51,699 bases of DNA, taken from NCBI RefSeq assembly GCF_001418565.1, contig NZ_LIQQ01000310.1, forward strand, positions 1-51,699, in the 5' to 3' direction. Position 1 is the stretch's first letter, and each line of letters begins with the position of its first letter. Positions 8,033 to 15,597 of this stretch are shown here, piece by piece. Both the position numbers and the translations under genes were made by a program. The notes beneath the pieces are model-generated. The model was not told the origin of the DNA. It did no database searches and worked only from the letters and a program-made list of their open reading frames with translations. This DNA is from Streptomyces graminilatus (lineage in GTDB: Bacteria > Actinomycetota > Actinomycetes > Streptomycetales > Streptomycetaceae).

Positions 8033-9652
8033 ATGAGACGACTTCTGACTGTTCTCGCGGCCGGTGTGCCGCTCGCCGCGGCGGTGTACCTGCCGACCGC
8101 CTCCGCAGAGACGCGGACCGGCTCCACGGCCACCGCGTTCACCTGCGCGGCGCCCTCCGTGAAGGCCCCGGCCGGCACCAAGGTGGAGTCCGTGACGGCG
8201 ACCTCCCAGAAGGGCGGCACCATCATCGGCACCGGCGTCCTCCAGGGGACGGTCTCCGGCGTACCGGCCTTCTGCGAGGTGACCGTCACGCTCACGCACC
8301 CGGGCGCGAACGACCATGCGAGGGTGCGGACCTGGCTGCCCGTCAGCGGTTGGAACGGCCGCTTCCAGGGGCTCGGCGGCGCCGCCTATCTGGCCGGTGA
8401 CAACGGGGTCGGCCTGGGCACGGCGGTCAAGAACGGCTACGCCGCCGTCTCCACGGACGCCGGTGTCGGGGACGCACTCGACACCAGTTGGGCGCTGGAC
8501 AGCGAGGGCCGGGTCAACACCGCGCCGCTGAAGAACTTCGCCTCCCGCTCCCAGCACGAGGCCTCGATCGTCGGCAAGGAGGTCGTCGGCGCGATCTACG
8601 GCAAGCGTCCCGCGTACTCCTACTTCACCGGCTGCTCCACCGGCGGACGCCAGGGTTACATGGAGGCCCAGCGCCACCCCGACGACTATGACGGCATCCT
8701 CGCCGACGCGCCTGCCGTCAACTGGGACGAGTTCGAGGTCGCCACGCTCTGGCCGCAGGTCGTCATGAACAACGAGAAGACCTACCCGTCCAAGTGCGAG
8801 TTCGAGGCCTTCACCAACGCCGCCGTCAAGGCCTGCGACTCTCTCGACGGTGTCAAGGACGGCCTGGTCGGCGACCCGGCCCGGTGCGACTTCGACCCCG
8901 GTCGGCTGATCGGCACCAAGGTCGTGTGCGAGGGCAGGGAGCTGACCGTCACGGCGGCCGACGCGACCGTCGTACGCAGGATCTGGGACGGCCCGCGCAC
9001 CGTCTCCGGCCGGAAGCTCTGGTACGGCACCCCGATCGGGGCCGACCTTTGGGCGCTGGCCGGGCACAGCGACCCCGACGCCGACGGAAACGTCACGGGC
9101 TCGCCGTTCCCGGTGCCCGCCGCCTGGCTCAAACTCTGGGTGGCGAAGGACCCGTCCCTCGACATCTCGAAGATCACCTACAGCCGGTTCACACAGCTCT
9201 TCAAGCAGTCCCAGGCCGAGTACGACAAGGTCATCGGCACCGACGACCCGGACCTGTCGGCGTTCCGCGAGTCCGGCGGCAAGCTGCTGACCTGGCACGG
9301 CCTGGCCGACCAGTACATCCCCACCCAGGGCACCGTGCGGTACCGCGAGCAGGTCGAGCGTGAGCTGGGCGGCGCCAGGAAGGTCGACGACTTCTACCGT
9401 CTCTTCCTCGCCCCGGGCACCGACCACTGCGGCCTCAACGGCGCCGGCGGATCGGCCGACGGCCTCGCCGCGCTGATCTCCTGGGTCGAGCACGGCAAGG
9501 CCCCCAGGACACTGCCCGCCACCCTGATCAACGCCGACAGGCAGCCCGTCACCCGTGACCTGTGCGCCTACCCGCGGGTCTCCCGCTACAAGGGCCACGG
9601 GGACCCGGCCGCCGCCTCCAGCTTCCGCTGCGTCTCCCCTCCCCGGCACTGA
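8033..9652 (+). CDS. Secreted tannase/feruloyl esterase family hydrolase
   Basis: A 539-residue protein with a Sec-type signal peptide (MRRLLTVLAAGVPLAAAVY, cleavage probably after TASA). The serine hydrolase core has the family hallmark CS-D-HC: Cys-Ser in FTGCSTGGRQGYME, Asp in WHGLADQYIP, and His-Cys in GTDHCGLNG. In studied feruloyl esterases and tannases the two Cys form a disulfide that joins the catalytic Ser and His. Full length for the family, which cleaves aromatic esters such as ferulate or gallate esters outside the cell. ATG 8033 is chosen because the signal peptide begins there. A membrane protein gene follows 44 bases downstream. Exact substrate not readable. Confidence 0.88.
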   Translation: MRRLLTVLAAGVPLAAAVYLPTASAETRTGSTATAFTCAAPSVKAPAGTKVESVTATSQKGGTIIGTGVLQGTVSGVPAFCEVTVTLTHPGANDHARVRTWLPVSGWNGRFQGLGGAAYLAGDNGVGLGTAVKNGYAAVSTDAGVGDALDTSWALDSEGRVNTAPLKNFASRSQHEASIVGKEVVGAIYGKRPAYSYFTGCSTGGRQGYMEAQRHPDDYDGILADAPAVNWDEFEVATLWPQVVMNNEKTYPSKCEFEAFTNAAVKACDSLDGVKDGLVGDPARCDFDPGRLIGTKVVCEGRELTVTAADATVVRRIWDGPRTVSGRKLWYGTPIGADLWALAGHSDPDADGNVTGSPFPVPAAWLKLWVAKDPSLDISKITYSRFTQLFKQSQAEYDKVIGTDDPDLSAFRESGGKLLTWHGLADQYIPTQGTVRYREQVERELGGARKVDDFYRLFLAPGTDHCGLNGAGGSADGLAALISWVEHGKAPRTLPATLINADRQPVTRDLCAYPRVSRYKGHGDPAAASSFRCVSPPRH

Positions 9653-9696
9653 CCGCTCCGGCGACGACTCCCTGACCTGAGAAAGGCCGAACCCAC

Positions 9697-10287
9697 ATGA
9701 GCACGCAGACCTCGACGCCGGCTCCTTCGGCGGCCACGGACGAACGGTCCTCCCTTCTGAGGCTCTACCTGGGCCGCGGTGTGCTGGCCGTGGCGTGGGC
9801 CCTGGCCTTCGCCGGCGTCCACAAGAACCTCGACGCGGCGGCCGTCACCCTGCTGGCCGTCTACCCGCTGATCGACGCCGTGTCGTCGGTGATCGACCAC
9901 CGGGCCACCCCGAACGGCTCCGAACGCCAGGTCATCGCGTTCAACGGGGTGCTCAGCACGCTGGCCGCCCTCGCGCTCTGCCTGGCCGGAGCCGGCGGCG
10001 AGGCGGCGACGCTGCACGTGTTCGGCGTCTGGGCCTTCGTCTCCGGTGCCGCGCAGGTGGCCGTGGGCATACGGCGGCGCGGCCCCGAGTTCGGCAAGCA
10101 GTGGCCGACCCTGATCTCGGGCGGTCTGTCCGTCCTCGTCGGCATCACGTACAACATCCAGGCCACGGGCGGCGATCCCTCGCTCGACGTGCTGTCGGTG
10201 TACGCCACGGGCGGCGGGGTGTGGTTCATCCTGCAGGCCCTGCTGCTGGGCTGGAAGTCCCGCCAGGCGCGCACCCGGACCGGCTGA
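9697..10287 (+). CDS. Integral membrane protein, DUF308/HdeD-like
   Basis: A 196-residue protein with about six hydrophobic segments (e.g. GVLAVAWALAFAGV, AVTLLAVYPLIDAVSSVI, STLAALALCLAGAGG, LISGGLSVLVGI) and a cytoplasmic-type C-terminus KSRQARTRTG. The spacing of segments and the YPLIDAVSS motif resemble DUF308/HdeD-like proteins, some of which are linked to acid stress. It follows the tannase gene by 44 bases and precedes a perfect hairpin, so the two form one operon. Family call moderate, function unknown. Confidence 0.72.
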   Translation: MSTQTSTPAPSAATDERSSLLRLYLGRGVLAVAWALAFAGVHKNLDAAAVTLLAVYPLIDAVSSVIDHRATPNGSERQVIAFNGVLSTLAALALCLAGAGGEAATLHVFGVWAFVSGAAQVAVGIRRRGPEFGKQWPTLISGGLSVLVGITYNIQATGGDPSLDVLSVYATGGGVWFILQALLLGWKSRQARTRTG

Positions 10288-10312
10288 CGGCGGCCGTACT
10301 CCCGCGATTCCT

Positions 10313-10343
10313 CCCGGCCCGCGCCATGACGGCGCGGGCCGGG
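10313..10343 (+). terminator. Intrinsic terminator hairpin after the tannase operon
   Basis: CCCGGCCCGCGCC and GGCGCGGGCCGGG form a perfect 13-base stem around a 5-base loop, 25 bases after the membrane protein stop. There is no T-tract, as is common in Streptomyces. Confidence 0.75.
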
Positions 10344-10429
10344 ACGTTCGCCGTCGGGGTCGTCAGGGTCGTCACGGTCGTCGGACAGAGGGTCCGGGGC
10401 AGGTCACCCATGTGTGCCCGCGATGGCGG

Positions 10430-10639
10430 TCACTCCGGGGGTGCCGCCGGGCCGTCGAGCAGGTGCCTGAGAAAGCCGTCCCAGTTGAGACCGTCCATCT
10501 CCGCCTCGGCCGAGATGACCCGGTAGGTCGAGTCCAGCCACTCCGCCGGCGGCGCCGCGGGGACCTCGAACAGGGCCTCGGCCCCCGGCGATTCGAGCAG
10601 CAGCCAGGACGAGGGCCGCTCCGGGGCAGCGCGGGCCAC
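10430..10639 (-). CDS. Short hypothetical protein, possibly a C-terminal remnant
   Basis: Minus-strand frame of 69 codons ending in DGFLRHLLDGPAAPPE and a stop. Its composition (SSWLLLESPGAEALFEVP, DSTYRVISAEAEMDGLNW) looks like coding sequence and not an antisense shadow. The in-frame sequence upstream of GTG 10639 stays open for at least 20 more codons without a ribosome site. I do not recognise the family. It is either a small gene with a weak start or the tail of a decayed gene. Confidence 0.35.
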   Translation of the reverse strand: MARAAPERPSSWLLLESPGAEALFEVPAAPPAEWLDSTYRVISAEAEMDGLNWDGFLRHLLDGPAAPPE

Positions 10640-11040
10640 ATCCGTACGTCCTCGCGACCGCTCATCGTCGTCAGCCCGCGGTGCGGCAGCTCGCGGCCGA
10701 TGCGCCGGGCGAGGCCCGGCCCTTCCTTAACCGGTCGAGGTCAAGGAACAGCTAAGGCACCGACTCGGACGCCGAACGCGCCTTCAGGGGTGACGGATCA
10801 CCGTGCATGACGGGGATTCCCTCCGTGGGACGAAGTCTGCTGCCGCCACTCTTCGCCGGGAACAGGTCCCGTACATCGGTCACTTGACGGTCAAACCAAG
10901 TCGCCCGTGCGGGACCGGGCTGAGCCGGAGGCAGCCGAACGGCGGCTCCGGGATCAGCCCGGTGGGTCGCACGGGCGATGGCCTGAGTCAATTGACGTGG
11001 GTCTTCCCGCTGTCAGCACACGTATGAGGTGCTGGGGAAC
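10640..11040. other. Non-coding stretch with regulatory palindromes
   Basis: No gene is supported in this 400-base stretch. It carries two perfect GTCANNTGAC palindromes (10879-10888 and 10987-10996) described separately, and short imperfect hairpins. The sites have no obvious intact gene directly downstream, which fits loss of a former regulon member here. Confidence 0.5.
10879..10996. promoter_or_regulatory. Two GTCANNTGAC operator-like sites
   Basis: GTCACTTGAC (10879-10888, within CGGTCACTTGACGGTC) and GTCAATTGAC (10987-10996, a perfect 10-base palindrome). The first shares the flank TGACGGTC with sites at 13160 and 15598. On the minus strand they would face the hypothetical frame at 10430-10639. 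Confidence 0.5.
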
Positions 11041-11083
11041 GCGTCGAGGGGCGGCGGGACCTGGAGTCCCGCCGCCCCTCGAC
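11041..11083 (-). terminator. Strong hairpin terminator after the alpha/beta hydrolase operon
   Basis: A perfect 19-base stem (arms 11041-11059 and 11065-11083) with a 5-base loop CTGGA, located 6 bases beyond the stop codon of the hydrolase ending at 11089. Confidence 0.85.
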
Positions 11084-11088
11084 GGGTG

Positions 11089-11952
11089 TCAGCGGACGGT
11101 GGCGCGGGCGGCACGCTCGATCACGTCGGCCACCAGGCGGGGGTGGGAGACGGCCACCGAGTGGGACGCGGCGACCTCGACGGTGTGCGCGTGGGCGCGC
11201 TTGGCCATGAAGCGCTGGACGGCGGCGGGGATGTTGAGGTCCCTGGTGGTGACGATGTCCCAGCTCGGCTTGGTCTTCCAGGCCGCCGTGGTGGCCTTCT
11301 CCTCCAGCGCGGCCTGGGCGATCGGACGCTGCTCGGCGGCCATCAGCGCGGCCTGACCCGCCGGCACGTCGGCGGCGAACTGGTGGTGGAATTTGTCCTG
11401 TCGGATGTACAGATCCGTGGCGGTGGAGCCGTCCGCCAACTTGTAGGTGACCGGGTCGAGGGCGCCGGGGAGGGTGGAACCGGGGTACTTGCCGGTCAGT
11501 TCCAGGGCGCTCTCGCCGGGGGCGGGCAGGAAGGCGGCGACGTAGACCAGGGCCTTGACGTCGGGGTCGTCGGTCGCGGCCCGGCTGATGACGTTGCCGC
11601 CGTAGGAGTGGCCGACGACGACCTTCGGGCCCTTGACGTGGTCCAGGACCGTACGCAGGGCGGCGGCGTCGGAGGCCGGTCCGCGCAGCGGGTTGGCGGC
11701 GGCGATCACCGGGTAGCCGTCGGCGCGCAGCCGTGAGACGACGCCGTTCCAGCTGGATCCGTCGGCGAAGGCGCCGTGTTCCAGGATGACGGTCGGCCTG
11801 GTGTGTCCACCGGTGCCGGCGGCTGCCTTCGCGGTCTCGGTCGCGCCGCTGGCCGTGCCGCTCAGTGCGACGGCGCCGAGCGCGAGCCCCGCCGCGGCCG
11901 TCGCCAACGACCCGGTCATCAGCCGCCTGCGTCCACCAATGACGCTCATCAT
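11089..11952 (-). CDS. Exported alpha/beta-fold hydrolase (EstC-like esterase)
   Basis: A 287-residue protein. The N-terminus MMSVIGGRRRLMTGSLATAA has twin-Arg-like residues before a hydrophobic stretch ending at ASGATE, suggesting export. The mature part starts with strand PTVILEHGAFADGSSW (HGAF oxyanion region), has nucleophile elbow VVGHSYGGNV with Ser, and late His in VAASHSVAVSHP. This is the pattern of small single-domain esterases of the EstC/salicylate-esterase-like group. GAGAGGGG lies 6 bases before ATG 11952. It follows the epoxide-hydrolase-like gene by 53 bases on the same strand and ends at a strong terminator, so both are probably one operon. Confidence 0.82.
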   Translation of the reverse strand: MMSVIGGRRRLMTGSLATAAAGLALGAVALSGTASGATETAKAAAGTGGHTRPTVILEHGAFADGSSWNGVVSRLRADGYPVIAAANPLRGPASDAAALRTVLDHVKGPKVVVGHSYGGNVISRAATDDPDVKALVYVAAFLPAPGESALELTGKYPGSTLPGALDPVTYKLADGSTATDLYIRQDKFHHQFAADVPAGQAALMAAEQRPIAQAALEEKATTAAWKTKPSWDIVTTRDLNIPAAVQRFMAKRAHAHTVEVAASHSVAVSHPRLVADVIERAARATVR

Positions 11953-12005
11953 GACAAACCCCTCTCAGGAAATTTCTCTCGGTATGTACGGTGTATCTGC
12001 GGTGG

Positions 12006-13076
12006 TCAGAGGTGATCGGCGTCGATCACGGCCTGCGCGAAGACCGTGGGCGCTTCCTGCGGCAGGTTGTGCCCGACGTTCGCGATCGTGCGGTGCTCGT
12101 ACGGTCCGGTGAAGTGGTTGCGGTAGCCGGCGCCGTCGCCCGGTGCGGTGAAGGGGTCGAGGGCCGGGTCGAGGGTGACCGTGGGAACGCCGATGGACGG
12201 CTGGAGCGCGAGCAGCTTCTCGTAGCGGTCGAAGCGGTGTTCACCCTCGACGAGGCCGATGCGCCACCGGTAGTTGTAGAGGACGACGGCCGCGTAGTCG
12301 GGGTTGCGGAAGGCCTGGGCCGTGCGCTGGTAAGTGGCTTCGTCGAAGCTCCAGTTGGGGGAGACGAGAGTCCACACGTACCGGCACAGCGCGATGCGCT
12401 CGTCGACGTTCTCCATGGCCTTCTTGCCGCGCTCGGTGGCGAAGTACCACTGGTACCACCAGTTGTGCTCGACGGCCGGGAGCGCGGGCTCGAGCTGCGA
12501 CTTGCGGTTGGTGATGACGTAACCGCTGGTGGAGACAAGGGCCTTGGCGCGCTCGGGCCACAGCGCGGCGATGATGTCGGCGGTGCGCGAGCCCCAGTCG
12601 AAGCCGGCGAGGACGGCCCTCTCGATCTTCAGGGCGTCCATGAACGCGATGACGTCCAGCGCGACGGCCGACTGCTCGGCGGTGCGAGGGGTGCGGCGGG
12701 ACAGGAAGCGGGTGCTGCCGTGGCCGCGCAGATAGGGGACGAGGACCCGATAGCCCAGGTCCGCGAGGAGCGGGGCGACATCGACGAAGCTGTGGATGTC
12801 GTACGGCCAGCCGTGCAGGAGCACGACGACCGGGCCGTGGGCGGGACCGGCCTCGGCGTAACCGATGTCCAGGACACCGGCCTTGACGTGCTTGAGCGTG
12901 CTGAACGCGGTGTGGGTGCCGGGGGTGACGACCGGCACCGCGGGAACGGGGGCGCCGCTTGCCTGCCGTACGGCGGCCGATGCGTCGGCCGCGTTGGTCG
13001 GCAGGCCGGACAGAGAGACCGCGGTGGCGCCGGTGCCCAGGCCGACGGCCTTGCTGAAGGAACGCCTGTTGATCAC
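12006..13076 (-). CDS. Exported alpha/beta hydrolase, epoxide hydrolase/haloalkane dehalogenase-like
   Basis: A 356-residue protein starting at GTG 13076, with GGAGGG six bases upstream; a longer frame to 13157 has no ribosome site and crosses an operator. The N-terminus VINRRSFSKAVGLGTGATAV is a likely Tat signal (RRSFSK). The catalytic core has HGWPYD (oxyanion region), nucleophile elbow LAGFDWGSRTAD with Asp in place of Ser, the mark of epoxide hydrolases and dehalogenases, and a terminal His in NVGHNLPQEAP. A helical cap domain (about residues 210-290) lies between. It heads an operon with the EstC-like esterase. Substrate unknown; the Tat export is unusual for this family. Confidence 0.82.
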   Translation of the reverse strand: MINRRSFSKAVGLGTGATAVSLSGLPTNAADASAAVRQASGAPVPAVPVVTPGTHTAFSTLKHVKAGVLDIGYAEAGPAHGPVVVLLHGWPYDIHSFVDVAPLLADLGYRVLVPYLRGHGSTRFLSRRTPRTAEQSAVALDVIAFMDALKIERAVLAGFDWGSRTADIIAALWPERAKALVSTSGYVITNRKSQLEPALPAVEHNWWYQWYFATERGKKAMENVDERIALCRYVWTLVSPNWSFDEATYQRTAQAFRNPDYAAVVLYNYRWRIGLVEGEHRFDRYEKLLALQPSIGVPTVTLDPALDPFTAPGDGAGYRNHFTGPYEHRTIANVGHNLPQEAPTVFAQAVIDADHL

Positions 13077-13159
13077 GTGAAGCCCTCCGTCGTGCGTCTT
13101 GGGTGACCGGCCCGAGCCGGCGGTACCTACTCTCGTCGGCGAGGAAACCGGACACATCA

Positions 13160-13318
13160 GTCATGTGACGGTCGGTCACGGAGAAGACATCGGTCGTGCG
13201 ACGCGGCGCATGTGTCAGTCATTCGACTGAGGTGTCGGTGGCTGGTCGGCCAGAGAATCAGGGAAATCAAGCACGGTGGGGCCCATCCCTCTCCGTGCGT
13301 CACCGACTTGACAGGTGA
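13160..13318. promoter_or_regulatory. Operator-like palindromes between epoxide-hydrolase operon and small gene
   Basis: The divergent gap 13077-13396 holds GTCATGTGAC (13160-13169, flanked as CAGTCATGTGACGGTC, 84 bases before the hydrolase start), TCAGTC-ATTC-GACTGA (13215-13230, containing GTCATTCGAC, one mismatch), and TCACC-N9-GGTGA (13300-13318, centre GACTTGACA, 79 bases before the small gene). The last is nearly the same as the site on the CGNR gene start (7735-7753). Confidence 0.55.
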
Positions 13319-13396
13319 CGCAGGGAGGGGCAGTCTGATGGTTGTCCGAGGCGACAGGCAGGACACCATCCACGATCGAAGAAGTGGAGCACGGTC

Positions 13397-13594
13397 ATGA
13401 ACCAGGGGCTCACCAGGGAAGCCGCCGAGGCGGCGGTCCGGCGCGCGCGATTCGGCAGGCTTCCCGAGCGCATCCGCTTCGAGGACATGGCCGAACAGGT
13501 CGAGGCCTCACCCGCCGGTGCGGTGAAGGCGTCGTACAACCCCGAAGGCCAGTGGCAGTTCTACTCGTGTCTCGCCCTCGATCTGGGCCTGTAG
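13397..13594 (+). CDS. Small conserved-type protein of unknown function (65 residues)
   Basis: Starts MNQGLTREAAEAAVRRARFG and continues with GRLPERIRFEDMAEQVEASP, ending QFYSCLALDLGL. GGAG lies 8 bases before the ATG. The R-A-R-F-G-R-L-P-E-R-I run resembles a class of short actinobacterial proteins of unknown role. It stands alone behind two operator-like palindromes and is divergent from the epoxide hydrolase operon. No signal peptide or membrane segment. Its strong start and regulatory region argue that it is real. Confidence 0.65.
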   Translation: MNQGLTREAAEAAVRRARFGRLPERIRFEDMAEQVEASPAGAVKASYNPEGQWQFYSCLALDLGL

Positions 13595-13759
13595 ACACCG
13601 TGCCGGGCGAGGGGAACGGCCTGTCCCGCTCGGCCTGACAGGGCGGCGAGGGGCAGGACGGGACGCCGCTCATTTGGCGTCCGTCGGACCTCCGGCAGAC
13701 GTACGTACTGACAGACGACTCGACGAACGAGGGTGTGCGCCGTCCCCGCCGACCATGTC

Positions 13760-13945
13760 GTCCCGGTCCCTGACCGGCGGAGAGGGAGTGCACGCGGTCT
13801 TCGACGGCGGCGGCGCCAGGCGTTCTGGCCCTCGACCGAGGTCCTGCGCCGGGTCGGGACCCTGGTCTGCTACGGCCCGCTGATCGGTGACGTCCCCACA
13901 CTGCGGATGCTCGACCCGCCCAGGATTATCAAGGTCACCTATGCG
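13760..13945 (+). pseudogene. Fragment of a zinc-type/quinone oxidoreductase, frameshifted
   Basis: The plus strand reads LTGGEGVHAVFDGGG in one frame and, after a shift near 13810, continues in another as FWPSTEVLRRVGTLVCYGPL. Together these give the nucleotide-binding half of a medium-chain quinone oxidoreductase (the pattern VHAVFDxxG, then a GTLVxYG strand). The N-terminal half and the C-terminal end are missing. No ribosome site or start. Confidence 0.55.
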
Positions 13946-14074
13946 GTGTTCGCGGACCACGGCGGAGCCGACGAGAACACCGCGGCAGCGATCGCCCTGC
14001 TCGGCCCCGAGGCGCCGACCGCCATGGCCCACCCGGCCCACCACGCTGACGGCGCGGAGGCTGGGGATCGATCC

Positions 14075-14264
14075 CCCCGTACCTATCTGGTGTGCGCCGA
14101 GGACAGAACCCGTCCCCGAGCCCCTTCAGCGCCTGTTCATCGCCCAGGCCGACGACGCCTTCCCGCAGAACAGGCCCCACGTGATCACGCTGGAGTCCGC
14201 GCACGCGCCCTTCCTCTCGATGCCCGACCGGCTGGCCGAGGCGGTCGCGGACGCCGTCCGCTGA
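14075..14264 (+). pseudogene. C-terminal fragment of an alpha/beta hydrolase (EstC-like), frameshifted
   Basis: PRTYLVCAEDRT is read in one frame up to about 14110 and PEPLQRLFIAQADDAFPQN then HVITLESAHAPFLSMP in the next frame, ending AVADAVR and a stop at 14264. This is the acid-strand and His-loop end (ESAHAPFLS) of an alpha/beta hydrolase of the same broad class as the intact gene at 11089-11952. The catalytic Ser region is absent, so it is dead. Confidence 0.6.
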
Positions 14265-14285
14265 CGGCGCACGGCGGTCGCGCCG

Positions 14286-14450
14286 GACACCTTCCACCTC
14301 GTCCGGCCGACGCTGCCCGGCCACGGGTTCTCCGGCAGGCCGACGTCGACCGGCTGGAACCCGGCCCGCACGGCGACAGCGCGCCACCGGCTCACGCTCC
14401 GGCTCGGGTACCAGCGATACGGGTCTCCCTGGCGCCCACGACGAGATGCT
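14286..14450 (+). pseudogene. Fragment of an epoxide hydrolase
   Basis: The frame from 14286 reads DTFHLVRPTLPGHGFSGRPT then STGWNPARTA and RLGYQRYG. This matches the conserved N-terminal section of bacterial epoxide hydrolases (FHLVxPSLPGxGFS, a Trp-Asn linker, then LGYxRYG just ahead of the nucleophile elbow). The frame breaks right after the Gly, where QGGDWG would be expected. Neither ends nor a start codon are present. Confidence 0.6.
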
Positions 14451-14560
14451 CGACGCCGTCTCGCGCGCACGGCCTTCAGGTCACCGAGGGGCCGACGCCA
14501 CCGTGTCGACCGGAGCCCGCACGTGCCCGGCGGTGCGGGACGACAGGCGGTGAAGCGGAG

Positions 14561-14594
14561 AGCTCCCGCAGGCCGGATGCCTGCGGGAGCTTTT
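14561..14594. terminator. Bidirectional hairpin terminator downstream of the NPP1-like gene
   Basis: AGCTCCCGCAGGC and GCCTGCGGGAGCT form a perfect 13-base stem with loop CGGAT, followed by TTT on the plus strand. It lies about 85 bases after the minus-strand NPP1-like gene stop. Confidence 0.8.
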
Positions 14595-14677
14595 GCCCGG
14601 TCCGGAGAACGGGAGTCCCGATCTCCGGAGCCGGACGGAAGGCGACGGGCACCGGGGCCCGGGCGGTGTTCGTGGTG

Positions 14678-15505
14678 TCAGGCCCAGGGGTTGAAGGGGA
14701 TGTCGGGCTTCGAGGCGTTGAGGAGGTTGCGGAAGCGGTCGTCCTTGTCGGTGGTCTTGATGGTCGCCGAGCCGAAGTCGGCGTTGTTGAGCCGGTCGCG
14801 CAGCCAGGTGCTGGGCCAGCCGTTCCAGTCGACGATGGGGGGCTGGCGCCAGTTGTGGTAGTGGTTCTCCGGCGGCTCGTCATTGCCGTTGGCCAGCCGG
14901 AAGAGGTGGCTGCCAGGGCCGCCGGTGCCGCCTTCCTTGTGGTAGACGACCTTGGGGTGGCTGCCGTCGAACCGCACGGACGAACGGGGGTAGGTGTGCT
15001 GCCCGTTGTGCTGGGTGACGGTCAGGAACTCCACCTGGTTGGACGACTGCTTGACCCAGGAGATGACGTGCTCGAAGTCGTGCCGGTGGCCGCCCGCGCC
15101 GCCGTTCTGCGTCTGGTCCTTCTCGAAGTAGCTGGCGTACACGATGGCGCACCAGCCGTTGTTGCACTTGGAACGGGCGTAGGTCTGCGAGCGGTCCAGG
15201 TCCGACTTGTCGCGGCAGTTCCCGTTGACGTCACCGCCCAGCTTCAGACCCGGGTTGAGGGTGCCGTCCGGGGCGATGGCGGAGACCGCGTAGCAGCCGT
15301 CGGTGTCGTAGTCGTAGGCGGGCGAGAACGACGCCTCGTAACCGCCCGCCTTCTGGGGCAGGTTCTGCAGCGAGTCCGCCTGGGCGGCCGTGCCGGGGAG
15401 GGCGAGCAGCAGGGCGCTCCCGCCGACGAGTGTGGCGCTCCGGTGCCGGGTGCGCGCGGAGCCCGCGGTTTCGCCGGTACGACCTCGCCCTAAGAAGTTC
15501 TTCAT
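14678..15505 (-). CDS. Secreted NPP1/NLP (necrosis-inducing) family protein
   Basis: A protein of about 275 residues with a signal peptide (hydrophobic core ATLVGGSALLLALPGTAAQA). The NPP1 heptapeptide region reads GGAGGHRHDFEHVISW. The known consensus is GHRHDWE, so His-Arg-His-Asp and Glu of the metal site are kept while Trp is replaced by Phe. Two Cys pairs are plausible (DGCYAV, NCRDK, SKCNNGWC). NLPs of plant pathogens bind glycosylinositol phosphorylceramide sphingolipids and lyse eudicot membranes; the role of Streptomyces members is unknown. Start is either ATG 15505 (GGAG 10 bases upstream) or GTG 15511. Two GTCANNTGAC sites lie 93 and 152 bases upstream. Confidence 0.85.
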   Translation of the reverse strand: MKNFLGRGRTGETAGSARTRHRSATLVGGSALLLALPGTAAQADSLQNLPQKAGGYEASFSPAYDYDTDGCYAVSAIAPDGTLNPGLKLGGDVNGNCRDKSDLDRSQTYARSKCNNGWCAIVYASYFEKDQTQNGGAGGHRHDFEHVISWVKQSSNQVEFLTVTQHNGQHTYPRSSVRFDGSHPKVVYHKEGGTGGPGSHLFRLANGNDEPPENHYHNWRQPPIVDWNGWPSTWLRDRLNNADFGSATIKTTDKDDRFRNLLNASKPDIPFNPWA

Positions 15506-15597
15506 CTTCACCTATCTCCATGATCATCGGACTGGCCGGCCGGCGGTGACCGGCGGCCCGTGACGAGCATGGCGGGTGAACCCACCCGTGCGGATCA

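Noticed and set aside
7874..9649. Long minus-strand frame opposite the tannase gene
   Set aside because: The plus strand carries a signal peptide and the CS-D-HC motif; the antisense translation is low-complexity.
13397..13594. Toxin-antitoxin pair
   Set aside because: The small gene has no adjacent partner on the same strand and no known toxin or antitoxin motif.
13733..15493. Single plus-strand gene across 13.7-15.5 kb
   Set aside because: It only strings together frame-shifted scraps of three families and then runs antisense to the NPP1-like gene.
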